Assembly: GCA_002221725.1 (NCBI GenBank)
Contig: NJFT01000143.1
Coordinates: forward strand, 1-64,000
Reading direction: 5' to 3'
DNA from: Scedosporium boydii
Lineage: Eukaryota > Ascomycota > Sordariomycetes > Microascales > Microascaceae
DNA length: 64,000 nt
Shown piece by piece: positions 25,230 to 37,476 of this stretch (positions are counted from its first letter, which is position 1; every line of letters starts with the position of its first letter). The notes below the pieces were generated by a model. That model saw only the letters and a program-made list of their open reading frames with translations, was not told the DNA's origin and searched no databases. Made by a program: the position numbers and the translations under genes.

Positions 25230-25290
25230 GACCCAGACCCAGACCCAGAGTCTTCCCTGGACCCATTTTGCCCATTTTGCCCATTTGGTC
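25230..25290. repeat. Short tandem repeats (ACCCAG)n and (TTTTGCCCA)n
   Basis: Three ACCCAG units are followed within 20 bp by about three TTTTGCCCA units. Intergenic, about 1 kb upstream of the F-box gene. Confidence 0.75.
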
Positions 25291-25914
25291 CAAGACAGTC
25301 CAACTTGTACATTTCAGCCCAGCGGCGCTCTCCACTTAGAAACCCCCCTTCCTTAGCCACTCTCTCAGTTTCAACCGGTCCGTCCCCAGCCAAACCTGCC
25401 CATCCATTGCCCATTGTCCACCCACATCCCACTTCGTGGCCTCCTTAAATGGCTATGCCGCAGCTACAACACACAAGAATCCAAATGCTCTAGCGGGCCT
25501 TTGCGTCATTGCCATAACGAAATCCCTAACGGCCTGTTCCCTTTAATTAGCGCCGGTCCGACCAGTTGACTTCCTCTCAAAACCCGACCGCCTCACGCCG
25601 ACCATCTTGATCCTTTGTTGCTCTTCCCGCCGCCCTGTTAACCGCCGCCCGCTCCTCCCTTCCTTCGGGAATCCCCTCGACGGCCTGCACTGCGAAATAG
25701 ACCTCGAATATTACTGCTTTGGAATTTCGTCATTCCTTCCCTCGAATTATTTTGCGAGTTCTCCTCGTCGATATATTTGTTTGCCTGCTGGCTTGGCCGC
25801 TCTTTCTTCAGCTGGTTCGATTGGCGACTCGCCATCCTGCCCACTCCGAAATCCGCATCAGGCCTGTAAGGAAAATTCCGTTTTGCGCAGGCTTCTCGTT
25901 TCACATATTTCGAC

Positions 25915-25980
25915 AACATTCGTCGTCTTTTTTTCCTCTCCTCATTTCCTTTTTTTTCCTTTCTTTCTTTTCCCCGCCGT
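25915..25980 (+). promoter_or_regulatory. CT-rich leader/promoter tract upstream of the F-box WD40 gene
   Basis: A run of almost pure pyrimidines lies about 330-400 bp before the ATG at 26311, typical of ascomycete core promoters and 5' leaders. The exact start site cannot be read from sequence. Confidence 0.5.
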
Positions 25981-26310
25981 CGCAACCTCTTCCGTTTAAT
26001 GGACTGAAGTAGCCCCTTTAATGTTCTGCTCCGACTTGAATGTGCTTTGTCTTCGTGCGAGACCCTGTCGCTAACGGGTTGGTCCGAAAGCAGCCATTCT
26101 ATGGTCACTGTCACCGTCACCTGAGTCCTTCTCGCCTGCGACGTCTTCTTTTATTCTCGATACATCTTGCGATACCTCTCTCGACCGGCCGGATTTGACA
26201 CCATCTCGATAATAGATCTTCGTCCCGATCCTACGCTCCGCTAGCCGCCTCTGCCGCCTTGAGCGAGGCCTCGCTTCCCTCCCTTTATTCACCCTTTGTC
26301 CTCGATAACC

Positions 26311-28691
26311 ATGGCTGGCTATCAGCGACCTATAAGTTTTTCCGAGCGCCGGGGAAGCGTTCTTGGTGAGGAGCTAAGTCTAAATACGACCAGCATGGTC
26401 TTAAATTCTCGATTAGACAAAGCTCCCCAAAGACAAATGCGAGGGCCTCCTACCCCGAGCATGACCACTCCCGCCCCCGACTTCGACCAACAACTTACGG
26501 GTTCTCCTCCTCCTCCCCCCACGCCCGCCGCCTCGCCCGGACCTTCACATCAGCAGCCCGACTGGAGCGATGCTGCCGATGATGAAGACTTCTTCCTTGC
26601 CAAGGTTCGCCAGCATTTCCAGAACTGCTCCGGACCGCAGCGGACGCGTCTTCTGGCCGACCTATTGAATCTCTGTACCAGCCAGCAGCTGAGTTTTGTG
26701 CATCAGTTTGTTAGCCCCCTTCTAAAGAAGGACCCCTTCACGAGTCTTCCAGACGAGCTCTGTCTTCGGGTAAGTGATACACAAGCACCCACGCACCTCA
26801 GCACATATATGTCCCGTCTTTCACTCGACCCCATCTTTCTTTTTACGTCTCTCTCCACGGTGTCCTAACCGGTGCCGGTATTGCAGATCCTCTCCTTCAT
26901 AGACGACCCCAAAGTCCTTGCGAGAGCATCGCAGGTCTCGCGCCGATGGCGAGATTTGTTAAGTGACGACATGACATGGAAGAACCTCTGCGTAAAACAT
27001 GACTACGGTCGTAGGCTCTCCGATGTCTACCACCCCACCATCTCCGCCCCATCCCCCACCCGAGTTACTATCAATTCGCTCCTCCTCGCCGACGCCGATC
27101 GATCAGCCAGCTGCTTCTCGAATTCGCTTAGCGCCTCTTCCGCCACAGTCTCCGCCTCGCATAGCATGGATGCCTCTCACAGCATGGACGGTTCTCAGCT
27201 CTCCGCGAGGCCTAAACCTCGGTCTTACAAGTCCCATTTCAAGCAAAGATATCTAGTGGAAGCTGCTTGGAGGTCCGGCGGAACGAGCGTCACCTGCAAT
27301 ATCACACAGGAAGGCGGCGTCGTGACAAGTTTGCACTTATCTCCCAAGTATATCATCGTGGCTCTTGATAATGCACGGATCCACGTATTTGATACCGATG
27401 GGAATTCTCAGCGGGTCCTCCAAGGCCATGTCATGGGAGTTTGGGCAATGGTTCCGTGGGAGGATACTTTAGTGAGCGGCGGCTGCGATCGTGATGTGAG
27501 GGTTTGGGACTTGGTTACGGGGTAAGTGTTTCGTTGTTCCGCGAGGGCGCGTGCCTCGCATCTAATAGAGTAGACATGTCCGCTAACCGCCACTCCTTCT
27601 TAGTGCTTGTCTCTTTACACTTCGCGGCCACACGTCCACAGTCAGGTGTCTCAAGATGTCGGATGCGAATACGGCGATCTCCGGTTCTCGCGATACGACG
27701 CTACGAGTATGGGATATCAGGACTGGACTGTGTCGAAATGTTCTGGTCGGCCATCAAGCTAGCGTTCGATGTTTGGAGATCAAGGGAGATATCGTCGTCT
27801 CTGGAAGCTACGATACCACCGCCAAGGTTTGGAGTATATCTGAGGGCCGGTGCCTACAGACTCTTCAAGGCCACTTTAGCCAGATTTACGCCATCGCGTT
27901 CGACGGCCGCCGTGTTGTCACGGGAAGTCTTGACACGCAGGTCCGAATCTGGGATCCTAATACGGCGTAAGTCGCACCAGCACTCGTGGAGACGCTATAT
28001 CCGAATGTGTTCTTACTAATCCATGCCACAGTGAATGTATTGCAATCCTCCAAGGACATACCTCTCTTGTCGGCCAGCTTCAAATGCGTGGTGATACCCT
28101 CGTAACCGGAGGCTCAGATGGATCCGTCCGCGTCTGGTCGCTGGAGCGGATGACCCCGATCCATCGGCTCGCCGCCCACGATAACAGCGTGACTAGCTTG
28201 CAGTTCGACGATACGCGAGTAGTTAGCGGTGGCAGTGATGGGCGAGTGAAGATCTGGGATCTCAAAACGGGTCACTTGGTCCGAGAACTTATTTCTCAAA
28301 GCGATGCAGTGTGGAGGGTTGCCTTTGAGGATGAGAAGTGTGTCGCACTCGCCCTAAGACAGAATCGCACTGTTATGGAGGTAGGCTCTCTCAAAGCACC
28401 TGACTTTTTGTTTTTCTCTCTTTTCTCGATAATCAGAACTAATCCTTGCTGTAGGTTTGGAGCTTCTCTCCGCCGGAAGAAATGCTCTATGACCGGCCGC
28501 TATCACTACTCCCTCGCTCTCTCGAGGATGCACCCAATCGCCCGATGAGTGCGTTACCGTTTGATTTTCGAAGATCCCAGGATGGCCTAGCTGGTTCCAG
28601 TAGAGACTCCCAGGACGTCGACATGTGTGACGCGGGACCCTCTACAGCGCCACTCCAAGGCGGAAACAAGACTTTCTTCCACGACGACTAA
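26311..28691 (+). CDS. Cdc4/Pop1/Fbw7-type F-box WD40 protein (SCF substrate receptor)
   Basis: Five exons, 26311-26769, 26887-27521, 27604-27966, 28032-28380 and 28455-28691, encode 680 aa. The N-terminus is Pro/Ser-rich. A helical region (FFLAKVRQHFQNCSG) precedes the F-box at about 143-188 (FTSLPDELCLR spliced to ILSFIDDPKVL), then a linker with SYKSHFKQRYLVE as in Cdc4/Fbw7. Eight WD40 blades follow, with GH...WD pairs such as GHTSTV...VWDIRTG and GHFSQI...IWDPNTA. Eight blades after an F-box is the Cdc4/Fbw7 arrangement rather than the seven of Met30-type proteins. The F-box should bind Skp1 and the propeller phosphodegrons, sending cell-cycle regulators to ubiquitination. The C-terminal tail (about 80 aa) is disordered. 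ATG 26311 was chosen over upstream TTG in the same frame. Confidence 0.9.
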
Positions 28692-29816
28692 GGTAGATGG
28701 TCATGTATATTTGCGGCTTCACTTGAGAAGGGAAGTTCTACCTCCCTTCGTTAATGGCATCCTTGCAGGTTTATATACCCTGTTCGATTATATTATTTTC
28801 CCCCTGATTGGAACAAGGTGCACTGAGTGATGGTCAACATACGTGACCGCGTCTCTTCTTCGACAACGCTCCACCTCGGCGCATCTTGTCGACGCACCTC
28901 GGGGACTTTACATACGGGTGGATTTGATTCCATGATACGCTCCTTGACCTCGGTCGGAGCCCGGGTTCCCTACATGTAAGAAAGGGGAAGGACGCGGCGT
29001 GGGGTGTTTTGCGCCATAATTTCATCCATTGGGACTGGTGTATATATGTATTGATTGGGCGTTCGAAGCATTGAACCAAGGATAAAGCATTGGGATGGAG
29101 AGATTGGGGCGGCAACAGCAATATATATGTCTTAGCGTTCTCCCGCAACTCTTTCGATGTACGTCTAGGCAGGTCATTCACTGCCTTATTACTAGAGAGT
29201 AGAGCCAGGATGAGGCGGTGCTTCCGATCCGTACAACATTGATGATGTTTGTGGCCTCTCCAAACGTAGGAGAGCATTCCAGTAAGGATTCCATGACTTA
29301 CAATCGCTTCGAAACCTTGAATGGGAGCGATAGCGCGATGTCAAGGATCCACCGTCGAGAAGACTATAGATAAAGAATATAGATACATATAAGAGCGTCC
29401 GCTGCCCAAAATCCCAGCAGTATTTCAGCCTTACTGAACGGATTATGATTATGTATGATGCCCCTGGAGAAATGCAACAACGCTGTCTCAATCACCATTG
29501 TTGAGGTCAAGCCGGAGTGTCGGAGAAGCTGAACCGCTAGTTTCCGCCTAAAGCCAGGCTCATGAAGCTGTTGTGTTCACGTGACACCAATTCGACCACG
29601 TCTAATCCGTATTAGGACTAGTGTAACAGAGCATCGGAATGGAATGCCTGTCATCCTCAGCAAAATCCCCAACAGGACAAAAAATCGGAGCTCCCAGCCC
29701 GTCCAGGTGTTTTGTTTGTTCCTGTGTCCCATCCCTTTCCAAACTTCCACAGGTCTTTTCCAACGAGCTCCCAAATTGCCGGAGACGAAGGTTTTTCCCA
29801 ATCACTACTCGCGGTT
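28692..29816. other. Intergenic region, F-box gene to PDA1
   Basis: This 1.1 kb between genes on the same strand contains the 3' flank of the F-box gene and the promoter of the pyruvate dehydrogenase gene. The stretch 29500-29816 is the likely leader. No gene or motif copy was found. Confidence 0.5.
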
Positions 29817-31385
29817 ATGTTTTCCAGAGCTCTAAGGACGAGGGCAGTGCCCTCCTGCCTCCGTTCCCGTGGTCCCACTACGTTTGCGGCGACGTCGCGG
29901 ACGGTGACGACGGATGCAGCTCAATCTAGCCTGGAGCAGCCTCTCCCCAAGGTATGTCGATCAACCACTTTCCATCTCAATTGAGGTTTTTCAGTGAGGT
30001 ATTTGTCTGCCTCGATGACATTTACTTGATTGAGAGCTTTATTTGCTATTTGCAGTCCCCCCTACCCCTTATCAATGGATAGGGAGCTGTCATGCTGATA
30101 TATCCACTTCCGCGTACTAGTCCGACGATGAGCCTTTTAACATCCGCCTCAGCGACGAGTCCTTCGAGACCTACGAGCTCGATCCCCCGCGCTACAGCCT
30201 CGAGGTGACCAAGAAGGGACTTAAGCAGATGTACAGCGACATGGTTGTCATCAGGTAAATGCACCCGACGCCGCCGAGTACCCTGCTAGCAACACGGGGG
30301 TCGGGGTCTTCATAGTACTAACCATATATACCTCTTAAAACAGGCAGATGGAAATGGCCTCGGACAGGCTATACAAGGAGAAGAAGATTCGGGGTTTCTG
30401 CCACTTGTCCACTGGCCAGGAGGCCGTGGCCGTCGGTATCGAGAATGCCATCACCAAAGAGGACTCCGTGATTACCGCCTACCGTTGCCACGGTTTCGCC
30501 TACATGCGAGGTGCGACCGTTAGCTCCGTCCTCGGCGAGCTTCTCGGCCGTCGACAGGGTATCGCCTACGGAAAGGGTGGCTCCATGCACATGTTCACCA
30601 AGGGCTTCTACGGCGGAAACGGTATCGTCGGAGCTCAAGTCCCCATTGGTGCCGGTCTTGCGTTTGCGCACAAGTACAACGAGGATGGCAAGGCTACTAT
30701 CATCCTCTACGGTGATGGTGCTAGCAATCAGGGTCAGGTCTTTGAGGCTTTCAACATGGCCAAGCTCTGGAAGCTTCCTGCCCTCTTCGGCTGCGAGAGT
30801 AAGTCATATTCGGCCCGACTCGAGTTTGCCTATATTTTCTAGACTCTAATCTAACCCGCGCTTCTTCCTACAGACAACAAGTACGGTATGGGTACGTCGG
30901 CCGCCCGCTCGTCGGCGCTCACCGATTACTACAAGCGTGGCCAGTACATCCCCGGTCTCAAGGTCAACGGAATGGACGTCCTCGCCGTGAAGGCCGCCGT
31001 CCAGTACGGAAAGGAGTGGACCGCGGCCGGAAACGGACCCCTGGTTCTCGAGTACGTCACATACCGATACGGTGGCCACAGTATGTCCGACCCCGGCACC
31101 ACCTACCGAACCCGCGAGGAGATCCAGCGCATGCGATCCACCAACGATCCCATCGCCGGATTGAAGCACAAGCTCCTCGACTGGGGTGTCCTCACAGAGG
31201 AAGAGCTTAAGAACATCGACAAGGAGGCTAGGGCCCACGTTAACGCCGAGGTTGCTATCGCCGAGTCGATGGCTCCTCCCGAGGCTATTTCTCAGATCCT
31301 CTTTGAGGATATCTACGTCAAGGGTACTGAGCCTCAGTTCATCCGTGGCCGTACTGCGGAGGAGCTTCAGTACTTCGACAACTAA
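29817..31385 (+). CDS. Pyruvate dehydrogenase E1 component, alpha subunit (mitochondrial)
   Basis: Four exons, 29817-29951, 30121-30254, 30344-30798 and 30874-31385, encode 411 aa, the normal length. The N-terminal 35 or so residues ([19 protein letters not shown]) are Arg/Ser-rich without acids, a mitochondrial presequence. The thiamine diphosphate motif begins at GDG (G213) in [10 protein letters not shown] and ends NN split over the last intron (residues 242-243). The phosphorylation loop [14 protein letters not shown] is intact, with Ser311 and Ser313 as likely pyruvate dehydrogenase kinase targets. With E1 beta it decarboxylates pyruvate and passes the acetyl group to E2 lipoate, feeding the TCA cycle. 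The exon-2 acceptor TACTAG at 30120 was chosen because it gives the conserved start [15 protein letters not shown]; a GCAG 66 bp upstream is an unused alternative. Confidence 0.97.
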
Positions 31386-32183
31386 ACGGAGAGATGCAAT
31401 CGGCTGCTTATTAGTCTCAGGGCTTTCAATACCTTGGGTCATGTATCAATCAACTAGCTAGCGAGATTTTCCTTGGCGTACAGAACCGAGGATTCATGTA
31501 CCATAATTCCACCGCCTTTCGAGGAGTGGCAACAATACAGGGAGGGAGGAGGAGAGGGAGGGACGGCGAGGCCAAAAAGCGGCAGGCGTAGCGCAAAGAA
31601 GAGAGGGGTGTTTAGCCGGGTAGCATGCGGGAAGATTTGACGTCGGCATGGCGATTTTTAGCCAAGATAGACCCTATTGATAGGGCTTCTTTTTTTTTTT
31701 TTAGTATCATCAGTTCTTTATTTTGTATGGGGCGCTTTGCAACAGTGTTTGCATGCCCTTGGGATAGGGGTATAATTCAAACGTGTCTTGATTTGGGCAA
31801 TCTTATTGAACGTCTTGCTGCCTAGGTGCCGTAGCGGAATCATGAAGTCTCCCTGTCTGGGAAAGGATTCAACAGTGGTCTCTCAGAGAAAAGGATATGA
31901 AATAGTAAGCAAGTCATTCTCAGACTCCCTCGATATTCTGCGTTGAGATCAGAATTGATCCTATCATGGGTATTTTGAGTTCCTGTCCCAAGCTCGAACT
32001 GGGGACATCGTCTTTAGATTATAATCCTACCAAAGTTCCCTAATAGCCCGATAACCCATCTTTCTCATCCTGGCCAACTACGAAGTCCTCGGTTTCTTCG
32101 CGGGCGAGTCGTCGATACCGGGCTCAACTTCAAGCTCCTCCTTCCCTGACCCCTTTTTCCCTCTCCCGAGGTCGAATCTTTCC
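31386..32183. other. Convergent 3' region, PDA1 / interrupted trypsin-like gene
   Basis: About 800 bp between two stop codons. It contains a T13 run at 31690-31702 and purine-rich GGGAGGAGG sequence near 31540. No gene is supported. Confidence 0.5.
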
Positions 32184-33830
32184 TTATCTCGGCGTCTGTT
32201 TTTCCTCCACCGGGACTATTCGCCAGCCGTCATCGATAAGCGGATCTATAGGATCGGCGTAAATTAGAAAGTGGGAGACTTCGGAGCCATCCTTCTCTTG
32301 TAAGTCTGCATAATGAATCATCCCACATACTTCCCCACGCTCTAGAGTCCGCGCCCGCGCCTCGTCGCCGTGTCCATCTCGCGCGCGTCGACATCGTACC
32401 ACCACAGAGCCGCAGACTCTATCGCGGATGTGCGACTTTGGCGCCATCGCCGGAGCGCTCGTCGTGAATACACCCTGCTTGGGTCCGAGATGGGCGACGC
32501 TGTCCGGAGGCAGCAGGTCGTGATCGTGACGCCCCTCGGAGGATGAGAGGGGCGAGTGCGCAACTGTGCGCCGATGGCGTTCTATTGGGAACCGCTGCCC
32601 ATAACCCTTCAGTAGCTGGAGGCCGGTAGCGAACGAGTCGATAAAATATTCATCTCCAGCGTTTTGGTCCGCTAGAGGAACGAGGGTTTTTGCTACGGAA
32701 TTCATGTCCATAAAGCGATTCTCAAATTGGATTCCTTGGTCTAGTTGCATGAGGCCGATGTCTGAATCGCCTAGGCGTTCTCGAACGAAGCCGATGGTTG
32801 TGCCAGGATTGTCGTCCACTTGGCCTTGGGCAGCCCGGAAGATCCTCTACGCCTCGGGTTGGGTTTGGCCGAACTTCCCCGGATGCTTGTCCGCATGATC
32901 TTGCCAGTTATGCCAGGAGCATGTCAATCTTCGTTGGAGACCCTTTTCGACGAGGACCCCAGCAGAGATTGATGTATAAACCTTCCCTTCACGAGTGAGG
33001 GAATTTACCATCGCCCCGGGGCAGAATTTGCCCATGGAAATAATGTTAGAATGATCAAAACAAGTGCATATATGCGGCATTGTCCTCGCAACACACCGTC
33101 GATTCGGACATAGTTCGGTCTCATCTGCCACAGGCGAATCTAGGATGGCCGGTTCGGGCCGGACTGCGCGAGATCGTCTTGTACTATTAGGGAGTGGACC
33201 GTTGTGGTATTCTAACAAAACCGGAGCATCTTCAATCCCTTCAGGAAGACTTCGGAGGCGTCTGACGAACTCATACCCGCCAACCTTAGGGAGTTCGATG
33301 ACGAGCTTGTTCCACAGGAACGATATCGCCTGACACTCCGGGAAGACATAGTTGGCAAGGTGAAGGATAACCTCATCACAGGGGACCTTGCCGTTTTCTA
33401 TTTTCTTGGCTATGGAAGGATCAATCGGAATGTAGTCGCCAAACGCAGACTCGCCAACGAATGGATTGAAATACATGTCGTCGATAGATCTCCACAGGGT
33501 GATGAGCCCCGCAATGGTGGAAGGGCGTTCATTCTCAGCAGGTATAGCACCGTCAAAGCCGAGAATCATGAAAGGCTCGGAATAGGTGACGACTGCAGCG
33601 TTGAAGTATGTGCCCAGGTAAGCGTGAAGAGCGTTTCGGCGCTCTGTAGAAATATTTCGCAAACAGGTGCGTCCATCTGGACCGATAAATGAGAATTCTG
33701 CAAACTCTAGGTTAGCCGTTGATAAGTCCGGAGGCAGTGGTTGGGATTCTCCAACACTCGAAGGCCTGGTGCGACACCTCCGAGCGGGTGTAAGTGCAGG
33801 AAGCACGGTGAGCGATGGTTCTTCAGTCAT
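32184..33830 (-). pseudogene. Trypsin-like-fold protein gene interrupted by one in-frame TAG
   Basis: From ATG at 33830 one frame runs 327 codons to a TAG (32849-32847), then continues in the same frame for 220 more codons to a stop at 32184; the unbroken product would be 548 residues including the stop position. Signs of a trypsin-like fold lie on both sides. H307 is in RLTCSWHNW, D357 in LGDSDIGLMQL and S475 in RVCGSVVV, in the order and spacing expected for a His-Asp-Ser triad. No intron can remove the stop: the only GT-AG pair around it would give a 28-nt intron. The composition is protein-like throughout and no frameshift is needed. The N-terminal 200 residues show no family I know. The gene is divergent from DNA ligase I. 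Alternatives are a recent null allele, a sequencing error, or an mRNA-edited stop. The peptidase reading is inference from motifs only. Confidence 0.65.
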
Positions 33831-34431
33831 GGCAGCAATGTAAGCTGAATTCGAGACGATAAAATCGGTTCTTGTTTTGTCTAGGTTACGTTGGTTGGTT
33901 GGGTATTACGGCAAGCGAAATGGGATTAATTCATCTATTCTAGCCCAAAATGGGGCTTAGTCACGAGGCGTTGTAGTGTCTGGATTCCATTTTCACACCG
34001 TCTTCCGCCGTTGTTTCCGGATTAGTCCATCGTCAAAGCTACAATTGCCGTTATTGGCACGTGCTGAACGCGATCTCGTTGAACTGACTGCGCCGCCAGT
34101 TGCCAACCCCACTAAGCTAATTTACGCGATTGTCTGCCTGGAAAGTTCACGCACGCGTCAAGCTTCGCTAAGATCAAATCATCCCAATCCTTTTAGAAAA
34201 TTGGAAACCAACTCGTGTTACGTTTCTCTTGGCCCTCGCTTATATCTACCTGCCTGCCGGAGCTCTCTTTGTTCCCAATTCCATGCATTGTTGATTTTTT
34301 CCTGTATTTTGTTTTCGGTCTCCCTTCCTCGCAATACGCCAGGATATTTCTCCTGCGTGTGAACAGTCGTCACCCTGGCGTCGCGAGTCCTTGTTCGGAT
34401 CGCGACGCTCTCGGCCGCAAGGTTATTCACC
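33831..34431. promoter_or_regulatory. Divergent promoter region, trypsin-like gene / DNA ligase I
   Basis: This is 601 bp between divergent ATGs. Pyrimidine-rich sequence near 34290-34330 probably belongs to the ligase leader. No ORF or repeat of note. I did not find a clear MCB (ACGCGT) cell-cycle box in duplicate; one ACGCGT occurs near 34153. Confidence 0.45.
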
Positions 34432-37400
34432 ATGGCCCCGAAGCAGGCCACACTTGGGTATGTGAAGCCGACCCAGACGACGATAGGGTGCGTAGGAAAT
34501 TTTGGAAGGAGCGAAGACGAATATGAGGAAGGCTCAAGATGGCTAGGACCGGGGAATTCGCTTGCTGGACATCATCGGCGATCTCTGAAGGGGCGGAAGA
34601 GGGACATTGCCGAGTGGAATGAGTGCTAATTATTACGGGCGTGTAGGAGGTTCTTCGCGCAGGTGGACGGGACAAGACCGAGAGCGGCGCCAAGGCAGAC
34701 CACGTTATCGTTCTCGACGAAATCTAATGGGCCAGCGGAGAAGAAGGAGGTGAAAGAAGACATCGATGCCGGCGATGTGTCTCCGCAGAGCGGTAAGTCC
34801 TCTGTTGCGTGCAAGTGAGACCCGAAAATAGCCCCATTCGCTGACGTCTTTGGGAAATTCTCTCTAGACTCTAAGAAGAGGTCCCGCGCCAAAAACGACG
34901 AGCTAAATGCGTCTGAAACGGAGTCCGAGACAAATCCTATCAAAGAAGAGGCTGAGGCGCCGCCTTCAAAGAGGGCCCGAAGGAGCAGAAAGAGGATAGA
35001 AGACGACGAGGATGAGGTCATGACAGAGGCATCTGCGCCTTCTCCCAAGCCCAAGAAGGAGAGCCCTGTTAAAAAGCGAAGCCGAAGCCGGAGTCGAAGT
35101 CCTACAAGTCCACTAAAGCCGAAATCTACTAAGCCAGCAGCTGGTAAGGCCAAGGCAGCTAAGATCAAGAAAGAGGTGGAGGAGAAGGAGAAGGATACGG
35201 AAGAGCGCAGTATTGTTTCGTCATCCGAGGATGAGATGGAGGTGCTGGAGGAAGAGGAGGAAGAACGTCCGGAGATTACCGCGAAAGCGCGAAAGGAGGT
35301 ACAGACCATAATTGCCTCCAAGGGCAAGGATCCTTATCCTGACTGGAAGGCCGGTGCGCCTGTTCCGTATGCCGCGCTTTGCAAGACCTTCTCGCTCATT
35401 GAGCTCACGACGAAGCGGTTGCAAATTATGGAACACTGCTCGCTCTTCCTCCGCCAAGTCCTTCGTCTCACACCCGATGATTTGCTACCGACTGTGCTGC
35501 TCATGATTAACAAGCTCGCCCCCGACTATGCGGGTATCGAGCTTGGTATCGGCGAGTCACTCATTATGAAAGCCATTGGAGAGAGTACTGGACGGAGTCT
35601 GCAAATCATCAAGCAGGACCAAAAGGAAATCGGCGACCTTGGTCTCGTGGCCGTGAAGAGCAGGTCGACCCAGCCGACCATGTTCAAGCCCAAGCCTCTA
35701 ACTGTCAGGGGTGTGCATCAAGGACTCATGAGCATCGCTACTGTCAGTGGCAGCGGTGCGCAGCAGCGTAAGGTCGATCTCATCAAAAAGCTACTCTCGG
35801 CCTCGGATCAGAACTCCACTGGAAAGGTCGACATTACAAAGGATAAGGGAGGCCCAAGCGAGGCCAAGTTCCTCATTCGATTCCTAGAAGGAAAGCTTAG
35901 ATTGGGTCTGGCTGAGCGCACAGTTATAGTGTCACTTGCGCAGGCTGTTGTCGCCCATGAAGCCGAGGTGAAGGGCAAACTGCCCAGCACGAGCGACATG
36001 GAGAAGGGCGAGAGCATTCTCAAGCAAGTGTACAGGTTCGTCGGCCCCCCTTGGTTCCAACCCCTCGTGGCCTTTGAACTAATATAACCATAAATAGCGA
36101 GCTTCCGAGCTACGATGTTATCATCCCCGCCATGCTCGAACACGGCATCATGCAGCTCCGGGATAACTGCAAGCTGAAACCGGGTGTGCCTCTGAAGCCC
36201 ATGCTAGCTAAACCTACCAAGGCTATCACCGAAGTCCTAGATCGTTTCGAGGGCCAAACTTTCACTTGCGAATACAAGTATGACGGCGAGCGAGCCCAGA
36301 TTCACTACGTAGCCAAGGACGCCCCCAAGGACGAAGCCGAAGATCTCAAGAACGCGACTCACCTCAAAGCGGATGGCGTAGCCGCCATTTTCTCTCGCAA
36401 CTCGGAAGATTTGTCCAGGAAATACCCCGATATCCTCGCCAAGCTTCATGCCTGGGTCAAGACTGACACGAAAAGCTTCGTGCTTGACTGCGAGACAGTC
36501 GCCTGGGACATCAGCGAGAAGAAGGTGCTGCCGTTCCAGCAGCTCATGACGCGCAAGAAGAAGGACGTCAAGATTGAAGATGTCAAGGTCAAGGTCTGCG
36601 TGTTCGCTTTCGATTTGCTCTACCTTAATGGTAATCCCGTTGTGGAAAAGCCTCTGCGCGAGAGGCGAGAGCTGCTCACGCAGTCCTTTGTTCCGGTCGA
36701 GGGGGAGTTTGCGTTTGCGACGCATATGGACAGCCAGGAACTCGAGGATATCCAGACTTTCCTTGATGAGAGTGTGAAGGCATCTTGTGAGGGTTTGATG
36801 GTGAAGATGCTGGACGGCGGCGAAAGCGGATACGAGCCCAGTAAGCGAAGTCGCAATTGGTTAAAGGTAAGAAGAGAGTCCCCAAAGTTTTTCATTCCAA
36901 GCCGCTGCGCGTTCTTGATTTTCTAATCCCGCCTTATAGATCAAGAAGGATTACCTCTCCGGCGTAGGCGACTCCCTCGATCTCGTCGTTCTAGGAGCGT
37001 ACTACGGCAAGGGCAAGCGCACATCAGTCTACGGTGCCTTCCTCCTCGCCTGCTACAACCCCTTCTCCGACACCTACGAAACAGTCTGCAACATCGGCAC
37101 CGGCTTCTCCGAGCAGGTCCTCGAGGACCTCCACTCCCAACTCTCCGAAATCGTCATCGAGCGTCCCAAGCCCTTCTACTCTCACTCCTCGGGAACGCAG
37201 CACCAGCCCGATGTCTGGTTCGAGCCCCGCTACGTCTGGGAGGTCAAGACCGCCGACCTGACCCTTAGCCCACGCTACAAGGCCGGCTGCAAGGAGGGCG
37301 TGGACCCCTCCGGTGAGAAGGGTATTAGTCTGCGGTTCCCGCGCTTCATCCGCGTGAGGGACGATAAGAAGGCTGTGGATGCTACGTCGAGTAGGCAGGT

Positions 37401-37476
37401 TGCTGAGATGTATAGGCGGCAGGAGAGTGTGGCGAAGAACAAGGCGCCGGCTGTGGATGATGATTTTGAGTATTGA
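34432..37476 (+). CDS. DNA ligase I, ATP-dependent (Cdc9)
   Basis: Five exons, 34432-34457, 34647-34792, 34868-36035, 36098-36866 and 36940-37476, encode 881 aa. The N-terminal PCNA-interacting motif QATLGRFF is split by the first intron: exon 1 ends in the codon for G and exon 2 supplies RFF. A basic, acidic and Ser-rich tail (KRSRSRSRSP) with nuclear-localisation character follows to about residue 180. Then come the DNA-binding domain (KTFSLIELTTKRLQIMEH onward) and the nucleotidyltransferase core with EYKYDGERAQIH. K507 is the lysine that takes AMP. Motif IV-like EGLMVKML, motif V/VI region NWLK-IKKDYL and the OB domain are present. It seals Okazaki fragments and repair nicks in the nucleus; a mitochondrial form from internal starts occurs in yeast but is not shown here. 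It converges on the CLC gene with 292 bp between stops. Confidence 0.97.

Larger units (their letters stand above)
22153..26310. other. Gene-empty 4.2-kb region
   Basis: No supported gene. It begins with the 3' flank of the ZIP gene (TATATATATA near 22255). It carries five exact TACGAAGTA-type motifs, short tandem repeats at 25230-25290 (ACCCAG x3, TTTTGCCCA units) and a pyrimidine-rich leader before the F-box gene. A 175-codon minus frame at 23526-24053 has no recognisable domain and overlaps one motif copy. Confidence 0.55.

Noticed and set aside
32850..32877. Intron removing the premature TAG in the trypsin-like gene
   Set aside because: The only GT...TAG pair around the stop would define a 28-nt intron, below any usual fungal minimum, and would delete residues rather than restore the frame sensibly.
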